DNA of 64,000 nucleotides. Origin: Amblyornis subalaris (taxonomy: Eukaryota; Chordata; Aves; Passeriformes; Ptilonorhynchidae). The notes under the pieces were generated by a model. It saw only the letters and a list, made by a program, of their open reading frames with translations. It did no database searches and was not told the DNA's origin. Made by a program: the position numbers and the translations under genes. Positions 23,828 to 34,929 of the stretch are shown piece after piece. Location: NCBI GenBank assembly GCA_018881555.1, contig JACAXG010000166.1, positions 994,956 to 1,058,955 of the forward strand, read 5' to 3'. The stretch's first letter is position 1. Each line of letters begins with the position of its first letter.

Positions 23828-26800
23828 TCAGGAGTTCCCCTTCATGCCCTTGATAGAAATTTCTCTCTCATATCAAAATTATTTACTTTGTCACTTACCA
23901 AAAACTGCTTTGTTAGTCACATTTTGCCNGAGAATGCTCCACCCTTGCTTTTCCAGCCCTTTGGAAGCATATGTCAGATAAATGGTGANCTATACAGACC
24001 CTGGGGGGAGTCCTTGACTTCTTGGCTTGCAGTGGCAGAGACCTTCCACAATGCATTTTGAATACCCAAAAGATCAGCATCTCTAGTAGGAAATAAAAAC
24101 AAACAAAGCAACCAATCTCAACACAGAGGGACAAAAAAAATTTGACTGAAAGTACTCAGTCATCAATTTGCAGTAGGGAACTGAGACATGTTCTTGTATT
24201 GACAAGGGACAAGTCCTGTTCCTCTGAAGTGAAAGTCAGAGCAGAACCCTCACTTAGATACCATGTGCATCATCCTCCAGGGAAACCTTTCTCACTTCAT
24301 TGNACACAAAAGAGTCTAGACAGATTGGTTCAGGAGACAAGCATAAAATGAGGCAGAAAGAATACCACCCACAGGGAATTTGTTAAAATTACTAAAGATA
24401 CAAATTGCAAAAAAACTCCTGACAAGACTTTGAATTCAATTCTGATTTCAGTAGACTATTCAAAGAGAATTTATTTTTGATATAGTCTCCCCATAGAAAA
24501 AGGATTTGGGTTGCATGCTTTAAAGATTGGGGTTTTTTTCACACAGNGTGAAAATCAGAGGGATAAAGCACTCAAGAATTGTTTAGCAGGAACTTTTTAT
24601 CTTAAAAGTTGACAGTAAAGTTTGATATCATCTACTTGCTAGAAAGATAAATTCTCAAGAGATTTGATGAAAAATGGCAAAAATAACAGGCTTGTATCAC
24701 CACGATTATATCCTGCTCAAAATACATACACAATGAAAATTATCATTCTTATTATTGGATAATAAGAGTGATAGTATAAGGAATGGTATTCCTTCTGTGA
24801 GTGATAAGAAAAAAAAATGTTCTCTATGTCCATTAAGGGTGGGGGTGGGTAGGGGGGAATCTGAAAATAGTTGAAGGGAAGAGTTGCATCCAATTCGATT
24901 TATGCCTGCACTTCTTTTTATGCGTAGCCTGGGGAGCCTCATGATGATGTGTAATGAGTCAGGGTGAAATGTGTATAAATAAATGCACTGCACAATTTGT
25001 GAAGGCTCTTTAAAGCATCTTTTTTATACACTCCATTCCAAATTGCATTTTCTGGGGGAGAGATGGGAGACATCAAAAGACAGAGCTCACATAGCAAGAA
25101 AAATCTCCACTTTTATTCTATTTCTGTTCCTGCCTTTGTTTTTTCATTTTCCTCTTTTTCAGAAAAGTCACTGCCCAATATTTCATCCTGATGTAGTAAT
25201 AACTGGGTGGACAAAGTTCAAGATGAATACCTCTGACAGATCTCTGTATACAAGCAAGTAGCACACCTTCTCCTCCCTGGAGCTAGGGAACTCCATGGGA
25301 TAAATATACTGTCAGTTTTACCAGGGAAGGATCAGAATACCATTCCCTCTTCTTTTTTTCCCCTCTCCCTTGCCCCTGCAGTCTGCAATTCACTTTTTTC
25401 CCTAGAATATCTGGTGTGAGAGNTCAAGCAGCTCCTTCGCTGGCAAAGGAAAATCTATAATATCCTACACAATATTCTTCATTTATGGAAAAGAGAGTGT
25501 GAGGAATCATCCACACACCAGCAATTCCAAAACTCAACTTCCTACCCAAGAAAAAAAAATGACCCTGAATCCTTTCTAGATCTTCAAGTACCCCTAATTA
25601 CAAAGGGGAGCAGAATTGGAAGTTTTTATGTTATGGTAAAATTTGTTCATCCATGACCAGTTAAGATAGCCAATCCAATATTTTTTACTGTCAAATTGCC
25701 ACTAATCAAATAAATCAAGATCTATTAATCCATCTCCATTTTTCGTTTTATATTTTCCCCTCCCCCAAACCTCACCCACCTAAAAATAGAAAAACGTATG
25801 GAAGATCTTATCATTCTAACCTGAGTTATAATGTGCTGTAATTCAGTCTAGAGGGGAAAAAAAAACCCCTTCACCTTTACAAGATTCAAAAACAGTTCTT
25901 TATATTTCTTCTTATTCTTACAAATTCTTCTAATCATGAGGAATTTTTTTATAATTTACAAGACTGAAAGAATAGTGATTTTAACATCCAAAAGCAGTAT
26001 TGGGCAATTCAAAATAAAATGACAAAAGCTGTCACCTACACATAGAAAGGGGTGTGAGGGTGTATGTGTGTGTATAGGTAACAGCATATTTTTGCTATAT
26101 GAAATGTTTCATATGAATAATAATTTTCCATCACTTTGTGATGGAAAAAATTACTAAAATCAGTTGTGCTATACAATGACAGGTAGCTGTGAGTGAAGTG
26201 TCACAAATTCCTAGTAGTTCAGTAGCTCNTCTATTAGAAATTAGTTTCAAATTACCAATTACACATTTGTCACTCTAGGATATCCCTACCCAAACTCTAG
26301 CCTTTACTCACTAGATGGTGAACCTCAAAATGAATTATTACAAGCTAAAGATCTACCATAGCTTTGTTGCAATTATTGCTANTCACTGGAGACAACACAC
26401 CAGAAATACTTGCTATTTCTGACTGAACTTACTTGTATTTGCTGAGAAAGTTGCTTGAGCAGAAAATCTAAGTCAACCACGGNTTTTTTTATAAATCAGC
26501 ATGTTGCCTATTTCTTAGAAAATTTCATTATTTAAGGAAATTAGAACAAGTAGCTTTCTTAGTTGGGTAAGTACCTGCTAACGTACTGGAGACACTTGGT
26601 TTTAATTGATAAGACTCACTAATACATGACCATCCAAAAGTAAAAAGGCATCTCCCTTTATGATAATAAAGGCATTTGAGCTCACTCTCTCTTTTGATAA
26701 ATGTCTCTGCTGTCCCCCTGTGTTTATCACCAGAGGAAGAGGAGACCATTATCTACAATAGCATTCAATTCCCCCGACATCACCATCGCTTGCACCTCCT

Positions 26801-27262
26801 CNGTCTTGCACCTTTTGGTTCTTTCACTACTCTCAAGTTTAGAGTTGTATTTATCCAAGGAAGTTGGAAATTACCAGTGTCTCAATTGTGCTTCTGATCT
26901 GATTCATGAAGCACTTCTCACAATGGGAAATGCAGTGCATGAATTGCTGGAGAACCAGCAGAAGAATAGCAGCTCACTTATTTCCATAGAAATGGCCTCA
27001 TTGCTATGCAGAGTTGGGATAATTTATAAGAAGGGATTCTCAGCTGAAATGAGGGGTCCTGCTGGCAATGCCCTTCTATTTATACACAAAGAAATACAAT
27101 TTCAAAACTATTTAAGAAATATAACTTTTAAATCAGTAAGGTGAACCTCACTGGGACCCACTACAAAAGCACTGATGAGGTGCAGAGCACTGGCAGAAAA
27201 CCAGGGGCATTTTCCTACCAGCATGAAGGTTTGTCACCACTCAATAAAGCAGTGGAACAGTA
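23828..27262. other. Presumed intron with hairpins and GT-rich patch
   Basis: No supported exon. A GT-rich patch lies at 26050-26078, immediately followed by the hairpins at 26097-26153. Chance ORFs at 24706-24993 (minus) and 26701-27144 (plus) lack recognisable domains. Confidence 0.4.
26097..26153. repeat. Two adjacent perfect inverted repeats
   Basis: The first is ATATGAAA-TG-TTTCATAT (26097-26114), an 8-bp stem with a 2-nt loop. The second is TTTTCCATCAC-TTT-GTGATGGAAAA (about 26124-26148), an 11-bp perfect stem with a 3-nt loop. It extends outward as TAA/TTA with two unpaired A. The function is unknown. It could be a remnant of a small palindromic transposon or chance in AT-rich DNA. 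Confidence 0.8.
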
Positions 27263-27538
27263 TCACAGAACCATAAAATGGTCTGGGTTGAAAGGAACCT
27301 TAAAAAAAAACCNTCTCATTCCACCCCCTNCCATGGNCAGGGACACCTTCCACTAGACCAGGTTGCTCCAAGCCCCCTCAAGCCCAGCCTTGAATACTTC
27401 CAGGGATGGGGCAGCCACAGCTTCTCTGGGCAGCCTGTGCCAGGGCCTCACCACCCTCACAGCCAAGAATTTCTTCCAAATATCTCATTTAAATCTACCC
27501 TCTTTCAGCTTAAAGCTATTCTCCCCTGTCCTATCAGG
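27263..27538 (-). mobile_element. CR1 LINE 3' region, about 275 bp
   Basis: Starts TCACAGAACCATAAAATGGT and CTGGGTTGAAAGGAACC. It includes CAGGGACACCTTCCACTAGA, CTTGAATACTTCCAGGGATG, CAGCCACAGCTTCTCTGGGC and AGCCAAGAATTTCTTCCAAA, and ends at CCCCTGTCCTATCAGG. The orientation is minus and it is 5'-truncated. Three Ns lie near the 3' end. Confidence 0.92.
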
Positions 27539-30500
27539 AAAGAAAAGGTAAAAGGCAGTTTTAAGAAGCAGTGGATACCATAACAAAACACATTTAAAAT
27601 GCACATAGATAAGACATANGACAAAACATCTCTAAAATAGATTATTCCTATAATTAGACATGGAATCAGTGTATTTACAAGAAAAAAGCTGTTAGTCATC
27701 ATTTCCATTTACAAGGTTTTTTTCCTGCCTGTTAATGTTTGCTTATTTTGTCTTTCATCACCTTTCATTAAGAAAGGTTTTACCCAGAGACTATACAGAT
27801 GACTGAGTTTAAGATTATTTCAGATAAAAAGAAAAATGGTTGTACATACTCCAAAAGTTGCTGGTTTACAACTTCTGCCTTACAAAAATACATGACAAAT
27901 ATCAAAGAAATGGGTTTGTGTGAGGTTTTGTTGCCATTTTCCTATTCTGTCCTAGTTAAACAACAAAATTGCTCACAGTATTTTGCTGATATTAGTTATT
28001 TCCTACACTTTAATTTCACAGGTGAAATATTCTGAACTGTTTTCCTAGAATAGCTATACCAAAAATGAAAAATAAATCTCCTCCTTTTCAAGATGGTTCT
28101 TAAAGAGAAACAAAGATTCAAAAAAGGGATCTTTTATAGATACAACCAATTCAATCTCTTACAGGGAATGAAAGTACTTCTCCAAGTTTTACCCAGCAAA
28201 AAGGAGAAAGCAAAATTCCTGCAATGTGAAATAAACATTTATTTCTTCTTCGCTTACTTACTTGAGCACAACTATTTATAATTTCAAGTGCTGTAAGGAC
28301 ACNGTATAGTAAAGCTGCTCCTGCTTAGCTACTTCACTTTGTGTGCAAGATACGTAATTCTGAATTTAATTGTAATCTGAACGATGATTTAAGCAGATGG
28401 GGAGAATGGGAGTGCTATGTGGGACAAGCAAAACATTCAGAGACCGTGTAGAAAGAGAGCAGTGCTGGCACGGGGGGAAGAACACGGATCCCATGCCCTC
28501 ATCCTTCTCTGCCTGTGTCTGAAGTAGCACAGCAGGACTGAGGTGTAACTGGCATTCACTCATAGCCATATGCAAGTTCTTCCAGATTATCTTGTTGCTT
28601 TCTCCCTAGAAAGTTAAATATTCTTTATGAACAACTGGTGTAACAGCAACGTGTCTTTCTTGGACATGCTGTTACGGTCACAGGAATGTTTCTCCCTGTC
28701 ACAGCCTTTGGGCTGTGGTTGTCAGAAGCCCCAGGGCTGCAGGGGACCAAACCTACTCCACAAGGCTGAAACTTGTTTACAACTACTCTACTGAAACCCT
28801 GACTTAATATCCGTTGTTTTCTCTGTCAATTTTGACTTTTCATATTATCAAGTTTCCTGCCTGTTAAAAATGACCATCTCCAATGCTGGTGTTAAACAGA
28901 ATTATATATTCAGCTACAAGTAATTTATTGCACCAGCTGAACAGTAAAATTCATTATGAATGTCCTTACACACAGTATAAGTTTCTTAAATTGAATTCAA
29001 AGAGTACATACAGTTTAATTTCAAGATATGGGAGCAGAATTTTTTCTATGATTCTGCTACTGAATATACTTGCATTCTCTATTCTATTTTCTGTTTTAAT
29101 TTCTCCTTCACTGATAGCTTCTCAAGTGGCAATTTCTATTTCTGACATTTTTACAGCACAGTTTATTAATTAATTATAAATTTACATGTACACACACACA
29201 CACAAAATCCTTAATCATCTGGGAAGCTCCACCAAAACAGAACAGGTTTATGTCTTGGGCACAAATGTTTTCCTCTTTTACTAACTATCCCAAACCTTCA
29301 ATGCACACNCTCATTTTAAATTTCAATTGATCATCCACTAAAGGTATCATTATGAAACTACACGTGATCCACGAACTGGGACATTTGTGAGGGGTCTGGC
29401 AGAAGGGAACGTACCTGTGCAAGCAGTTCAGACCACTGACACCCTTAGTTCCNACACATTAGAAACCCCTGAAATTAAGATAACAATTTTTCAAAGTTAA
29501 AATGTAAATTCAGAGGGTCATGATTCTACTATTAAATTCAGCTTGATTGCAAACAATACATGCCTGTGAGGATTGCAAGCAGCACTTCTCACCAAGGAAG
29601 CATCAAAACACTGAGATAATTTTTACTGTGAGAGATGTTGGGAAATACAAACCCATACAATTTATAAATACTCCCAAGAGCTGAGTTTGCAGAATTGTTG
29701 GAGTTGAGCATATACTATCAAGAGATGAAAGAAAATGGATTGTATTTATGAGACATGGCAGCCTCCACACACTTTTCTTGAAACTACTTGTTNGTGGCCT
29801 AGAAGCCTTTCTAAATGTTGTGATAAAGTAAGTGCCAGAATAGGGAGCAGTCATGCATGTGATAGGAAAATCCACTGGTGTGGCAGGGAAATATATATGA
29901 GTGCTTGCATTTATTTGTTTGCTTGCTCATACTTTTTACAGCAGAAAGAGTTATGATATTGGATGCTCTGAAACACTTCTAAAATATGCAGGATTTTGCA
30001 AAATATCTTTGTAATTGTAAGGAAGAGATGTTCTGCTTTCTTTTAAGAATGATTATAGAAAATTGGTCATGGCAATTTAATATCCTNTGTTATGTGGCTT
30101 CATCTCTCCACATTCTCCGCTAACCTGCTAGAAAAGGTTGCTGTTGATTTATGCTTTTGTTTGTGAATTACACTGTAGAGTATCAGAGGCAATAAGAGCT
30201 GGAAAATTGCTTCTTACAGTCAATGACCTCCTCGTAGTTTACTTCCTTATTTTATCATAATAGAGACATTCACTTGATGGAGATTTCCCTACCAAAGAGA
30301 AGACTCTGATCCTTGACCTTAATGAACATGTTTTCCTACCTGCTNAAAGCATTACAAGTATTTTAGTGGCAGCCAACTTTGAGCAGAGATTTAAATAGGG
30401 TTTGTTATTCAGTGATAAAAGTGCAGTCTACTGAGATAACTACTGCTGTTAAGAAAACAACAGTTTATCCTTTAGATTACAGTACCTCTCACATAAACTT

Positions 30501-30796
30501 TCATTTCTCTTCCCCAGTAAATTCATCTTCTAAACAGGACCAGCATTGCTTGATCATTGCTGCTAAGGCTATTTATTTGCAGCTCAGAATGAAATAGAAG
30601 TCTCTAACAAGGGCCCTAACAAAACCTGAAATCACTGAGAGGCTTTTCCTCAACTCCAGGAGGATCTGATCAAACTCTAAACACACAGAGCAATTATATT
30701 TTCAGATGAGGTACAGAGGGCTGCTGTCTTCTGTCAACAGTGCTCATGTCAATGAGGATTAACACCATCACAGCTGAGCTAATGGAATTGCTCTAT
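27539..30796. other. Presumed intron, (CA)n near 29.2 kb
   Basis: No gene assigned. A (CA)8 run occupies 29190-29205. A 29-nt minus-strand segment near 28263-28291 has a strong acceptor (GTGTCCTTACAG) and donor (CTCAA/GTAAGTAAG) but encodes only nine residues. It is not called. Confidence 0.4.
29190..29205. repeat. (CA)n microsatellite
   Basis: A pure ACACACAC tract of about 16 bp follows TTTACATGT. It is short and likely polymorphic. Confidence 0.9.
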
Positions 30797-31094
30797 GGAA
30801 TCATTGAATCATTAAGGTTGGACCCTTAAGATCACTGAGTCCAGGTGTNAGCCCAGCACTGTCAAGTCCACCACCATGTCCCCAGGTACCACATCTAAAT
30901 GTTTAAATACCTCCAGAAATAGTGCTTCAACAGCTACCCTGAGCAGCCTGTTCCAATGCTTGAGAACCCTTTTCTGTGAAGAAATTTTTGCTAATATCCA
31001 ACATAAATCTCCCCTGACACAACTTGAGACCATTTCCTCTCATCCTATCACTTGTTACTTGGGAAAAGTGACTGATACTCGCCTTGCTACAACC
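30797..31094 (-). mobile_element. CR1 LINE 3' region, diverged subfamily
   Basis: Opens GGAATCATTGAATCATTAAG and GTTGGACCC. It continues with CCAGCACTGTCAAGTCCACC, ACCATGTCCCCAGGTACCAC, CCTGAGCAGCCTGTTCCAAT and TTCCTCTCATCCTATCACTT, ending near CTTGCTACAACC. The diagnostic blocks differ from the 10.7, 17.2 and 27.3 kb copies, so this is a different CR1 subfamily. The orientation is minus. Its truncated 5' end abuts the next CR1 within about 10 bp. Confidence 0.9.
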
Positions 31095-31098
31095 TAGT

Positions 31099-31845
31099 AA
31101 AATCATAGAATCTCCTGAGTTGGAAGAGACCTACAGGAATCATCAAATCCAACTCCTGGCCNTNCGCAGGACACCCCAAGAGTCACACCTTGTGCCTGAG
31201 AATGTTGTCCAGACACTTCTTGAACTCTGGCAGGTTGGCGCTATAATCACTTCCCTGGGGAGCCTGTTCAGTGCCCAACCATCCTCTGAGTGAAGAACCT
31301 TTTTTGTGATACCCAATATAAACCTCTCCTGACTCAGCTTCAGGCCATTCCCTTGGGTGCTGTCACTGGTCACAGAGAGAGCAGTAGTTGTAGGCAGTTG
31401 TAAAGAGTGATAAAGTCTCCCCTGAGACTCCTTTTTTTCCAGGCTAAACATACCCTGCTCCGTCAGCTGCTCCTCGTAGGCCTTGTGCTCCAGACCCTTC
31501 ACCAGCTCTGTTGCCTTTCTCTGGACATGCTCCAGCACCTCAGTGTCCTTCCTGAATTGAGGGGCCCAGAACTGGACACAGCACTCAGGNTCTGGCTTCG
31601 CCAGTGCCAAGTACAGGGGAAGAATCTCTTCCCTGATGCTGCTGGCCACACCATTGCTGGTCCAAGCCCGGATGCCATTGGCCTTCTTGGCCACCTGGGC
31701 ACACGCTGGTTTGTGTTCAGCCACTGCTGACCAGCACTCCCAGATCCTTTTCTGCTGGGCCACTTTCAACCACTCTTCCCCCAGCCTGGATCCCTGCTTG
31801 GGTGGGTGTTGTGACCCAAGTGCAGGACATTTTCTGTGAGCATAA
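31099..31845 (-). mobile_element. CR1 LINE, longest copy, includes end of ORF2
   Basis: The 3' end at the left begins AATCATAGAATCTCCTGAGT and TGGAAGAGACC. Reading the minus strand from the right, the decayed ORF2 C-terminus is visible within 31143-31769. It gives blocks such as LPLYLALAKP, CCVQFWAPQFRKDTEVLEHV and GMFSLEKKESQGRLYHSLQL, typical of the CR1 reverse-transcriptase C-terminal region and the 3' tail. The frame stays open for about 200 codons, but the element lacks all upstream RT and endonuclease sequence. It is 5'-truncated near GTGACCCAAGTGCAGGAC and is dead as a retrotransposon. Confidence 0.93.
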
Positions 31846-33219
31846 GTGCTTGTTCCTAACGACAGACAGAGCGCTGCAGTGCACAGAGAGATGTGGTCAG
31901 CTACTTTGGATCAAACTGGGCATCAGGAATGTAGCTCAGTCATTTAGCAGTACTAATCAATTGTTCACAAATACCATATTCCCAGAAAACAGCATGAACC
32001 TCTTACAGAAGTAAGCTTCCTTTTCTAAGCCGAGCTCAGAATTCCCTTCTTCCTAAGGACACAGAATTTATAAATTCCCATTATCCATCATTCTCTGCCC
32101 TGTAATTGTCCAAACACCAAACTTCCCATTCACACCCTAGGAGTCAAGGTCAACCCTATTGGGAGTTGGGTAGAAGTACCAAAGATGTTAAGCTCCCAGG
32201 TTTGTCAGAAGAGGTGGCATGAAACGACCAAGGAGAGAGGCAGATTAATACTCCCACTGAAAAAGTGTTTACAGAGCAGATTAAGCCATTATTAGACATT
32301 TCCCGCGACAGATGGCACTGGAGAAAATCAAGCGTCATGCGTTCTGCCACTCACAGAAACACTTGCTAAATAGGATGCAGAATAGTCGCTAATGAAGATA
32401 ACACGTAAGAGAGTATTATCCTGCTCTAAGGCTTAATTTGACTCACAGGGAGCATTTTCATCTATCCCAGATTGCTATTTCTTTTTACAGAATTTCTTTA
32501 GTGCTTTTTTTTTCTTTTAACACATTTTGTTCTGTTACCTTGATGACAGGGCAGAAAACAGCAGAATGAGATTTCTCCTAGGNTGCTTGACAAATTTTAT
32601 TCCCTAAAAAAAGCAGCTGAGGTTGAAAAGTCCGTTTTCTTTGTCTTCCTTTCTGTGCCACTCCAATTAGAGCCTCCCTCTGTTGATGAGTTCTTGCTTG
32701 TCTCATCTTGTTAGATGTTGTAGNCTTTACACTAAACATTTTTATATGCAGATTTTTTATGTCTCCTTAATTTAAATACCTATTGTCTTCTTGCAAATTT
32801 AATAACCTATTATTCGGTTACGTTCATACTTGTTTTATTCAAATTTTTATATCTTAGTTTACAGCTAATGTCAGGTAGCATAGAAGGACAGACTGAATTA
32901 AAAGCAAGTGCTCACCACATTTCTTTCATTTAAATAAGAAGTATGAAATTGCTGTATATGAAAGTAAAAAAGAATGTCAAAAGTTCCCCTCGTCTCAGAC
33001 CACCAGGCAAATCTGACAAACGTGTATCAATTACTGTATAGAATAAGATATATATGCAAGGGGTTGATGAGTTTACCCTCTGGTTATGGCTCTGCAGCTT
33101 CAATTACAAGCTAATCCTTGTAAGTCTGGAGTGACTGAAAAATGGCTGTGACCCAGTGAAAGCCCAATTTTAGAAATGACATTCAGGAAGTTTCAATAGA
33201 AGGAAAGAAAAACACTTAC
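31846..33219. other. Presumed intron, no gene seen
   Basis: AT-rich sequence between the CR1 pair and a candidate exon. Nothing recognisable beyond short chance ORFs. Confidence 0.4.
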
Positions 33220-33258
33220 ATCACGAAGTAATTTAGATTCTGGATGCTCAGGAAATGT
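33220..33258 (-). CDS. Candidate short exon (39 nt), minus strand
   Basis: The donor CGTGAT/GTAAGTG is strong. Upstream is a consensus branch motif (TCCTAAC) 18 nt before TTCAAG, but the pyrimidine tract is short. One frame reads TFPEHPESKLLRD with both ends on codon boundaries. No family was recognised. Confidence 0.27.
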
Positions 33259-34832
33259 CTTGAATAACGCAGGTTAGGATTCCTCAAATTGAATTAGAAG
33301 CACAAGTCAGGTCCCCCCCTTCAAAAGCACGTGGCCACCGTGAGGTACCCATAAGATGAGATCCCTGAATGAGGTGACATGATCTGAGACTGCTGGATGA
33401 ACTGAGTTCTTTCACTAAGAGCAGGGTCTCCTAGATTTCCAGACCCCACCTGGATGAGGGCTTTCAGAAAGGATGTGAAGTTACAGGCAGGAGTAACTCC
33501 AGATCACTGTACTACAGTAAAACAGTAAAGTGCCTCTATAATGGGAACAATAACAAACTGAAGCTTTCTTCTGACTTGAAAGAAAATCCTTCTGACTGTA
33601 TTACAGAGTTACCTCCTACCCATTCTCCTTTTGGANAGCAAGGTGTCCTGTTGGACCCAGGGAAAGATTACTGTTCTCTCAGAAGTGATATTCCAAATGA
33701 GATGATGATCAAAGACATACTAAAAGTATGAAAATTTTCTGAATCTTATGTCTGTTTTCTGCTTTAAGCAAGAATTTTCCAAGAAGTTGCCACACTGCTG
33801 TAGAAAGTAATTGAAAGAGCCAAAAGACCACAAAATCGAAGCTGAGGGGAATTGTACAATCCCAGGAGCATTTATGTTATTGCGGAGATACAACTACATC
33901 ACCACCCACACGCACACAGCAACAGACTGGAAAGCACTGGCACACCATTTCTACTGGACCATTTTTCCAATGATTAAGTTTCCTGTTATAAAGCAGAGGA
34001 AATTATGTTTACATTATCAGTAACGTAATCATTTGCAGTGAACTGTTGCAACATATTAGAATTTATTTCAGAACTTTCTCGTAATTACCATCCAGGAGCT
34101 TTATCAGTCAGCAGAACTTGAAGGAGTTCATTGCATTTATCACAGGGCAGGGGTGAAATTTACAGGTTTAGATCAGGAGCTGTGTCCATGGCAATAAGCA
34201 GAAATTGAATTAATTAAATCTTCTAGCTGTCTTTCTGAAACAATAATACTTTTGTCTGTCTTCTACCTCTTTCTTTCATCACCTACCAGCTNTTTTTACA
34301 GACACTTCCATTTTATTTCTTCTCTATACATCTGTAAACTGTTTAATACTCCAGCAATAAAGAATATTTCATTTGCAGTCTTTCTCTGAGCAGAACAATG
34401 CCACTCCTGAGACTTATCTCTCCTTAAAGCAACTACTGATTAGACACCTCTAAAAAGACCATTGACATCATCCTGCAGTGCACCGCTGTCCACGCCAAAT
34501 AAGTGGCAGCACATGATCTTGAAATTGATAGGATTTTGACATTTTGCTGCCACTACAAGGGATAGCAAAAAATCTTGTTTTCTTTCATTGCTCTTTTTGT
34601 CTTTACTGAGCTAAATAGTAGGATAGACAGAAGCATTTTATATTCTCAGCATAAAACTCCCTTTTATTCCAATGAGGCAGTCTGTTTTCCAAGGAAAGGA
34701 AATGCACATTTCTGTGAGGTACTGCAGCCAAGTTCCCACAATGCAAAATATTAGGACATGCACAGCATTTTGTAAAATATGGCATACATTTCTGTTTCTC
34801 ATAAACAGACTTTAATTCGGCTTGCTTGCTAC
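33259..34832. other. Presumed intron or 3' flank, no gene seen
   Basis: AT-rich sequence. It contains a minus-strand AATAAA at 34663-34668, relevant only if the segment at 34833-34929 is a terminal exon. Confidence 0.35.
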
Positions 34833-34929
34833 CCATGGACAGTAGGTGTCTGGGCTTTCAGGAAAAACAAGAAAAATGCAATCTGGATAGGTTTTAAATG
34901 TAACTTGTTTTAGTTCAACCGAGAGCAGC
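34833..34929 (-). CDS. Candidate exon (97 nt), minus strand
   Basis: An excellent acceptor (CAGCTTCTTTCGTTTCTTCCAG) opens a segment with one usable frame, 32 codons after one leading base. It begins LLSVELKQVTFKTYPDCIFL and continues VFPESPDTYCPW. It can end at a moderate donor (CATGG/GTAGCA) on a codon boundary. Alternatively it runs six codons further to a TAA at about 34812, with AATAAA about 145 nt beyond, so a terminal exon is also possible. No family was recognised. The frame is also open upstream of the acceptor, which lowers the weight of the open frame. Confidence 0.33.

Noticed and set aside
31407..31730. Plus-strand ORF of 107 codons
   Set aside because: Antisense shadow of the CR1 ORF2 remnant on the minus strand.
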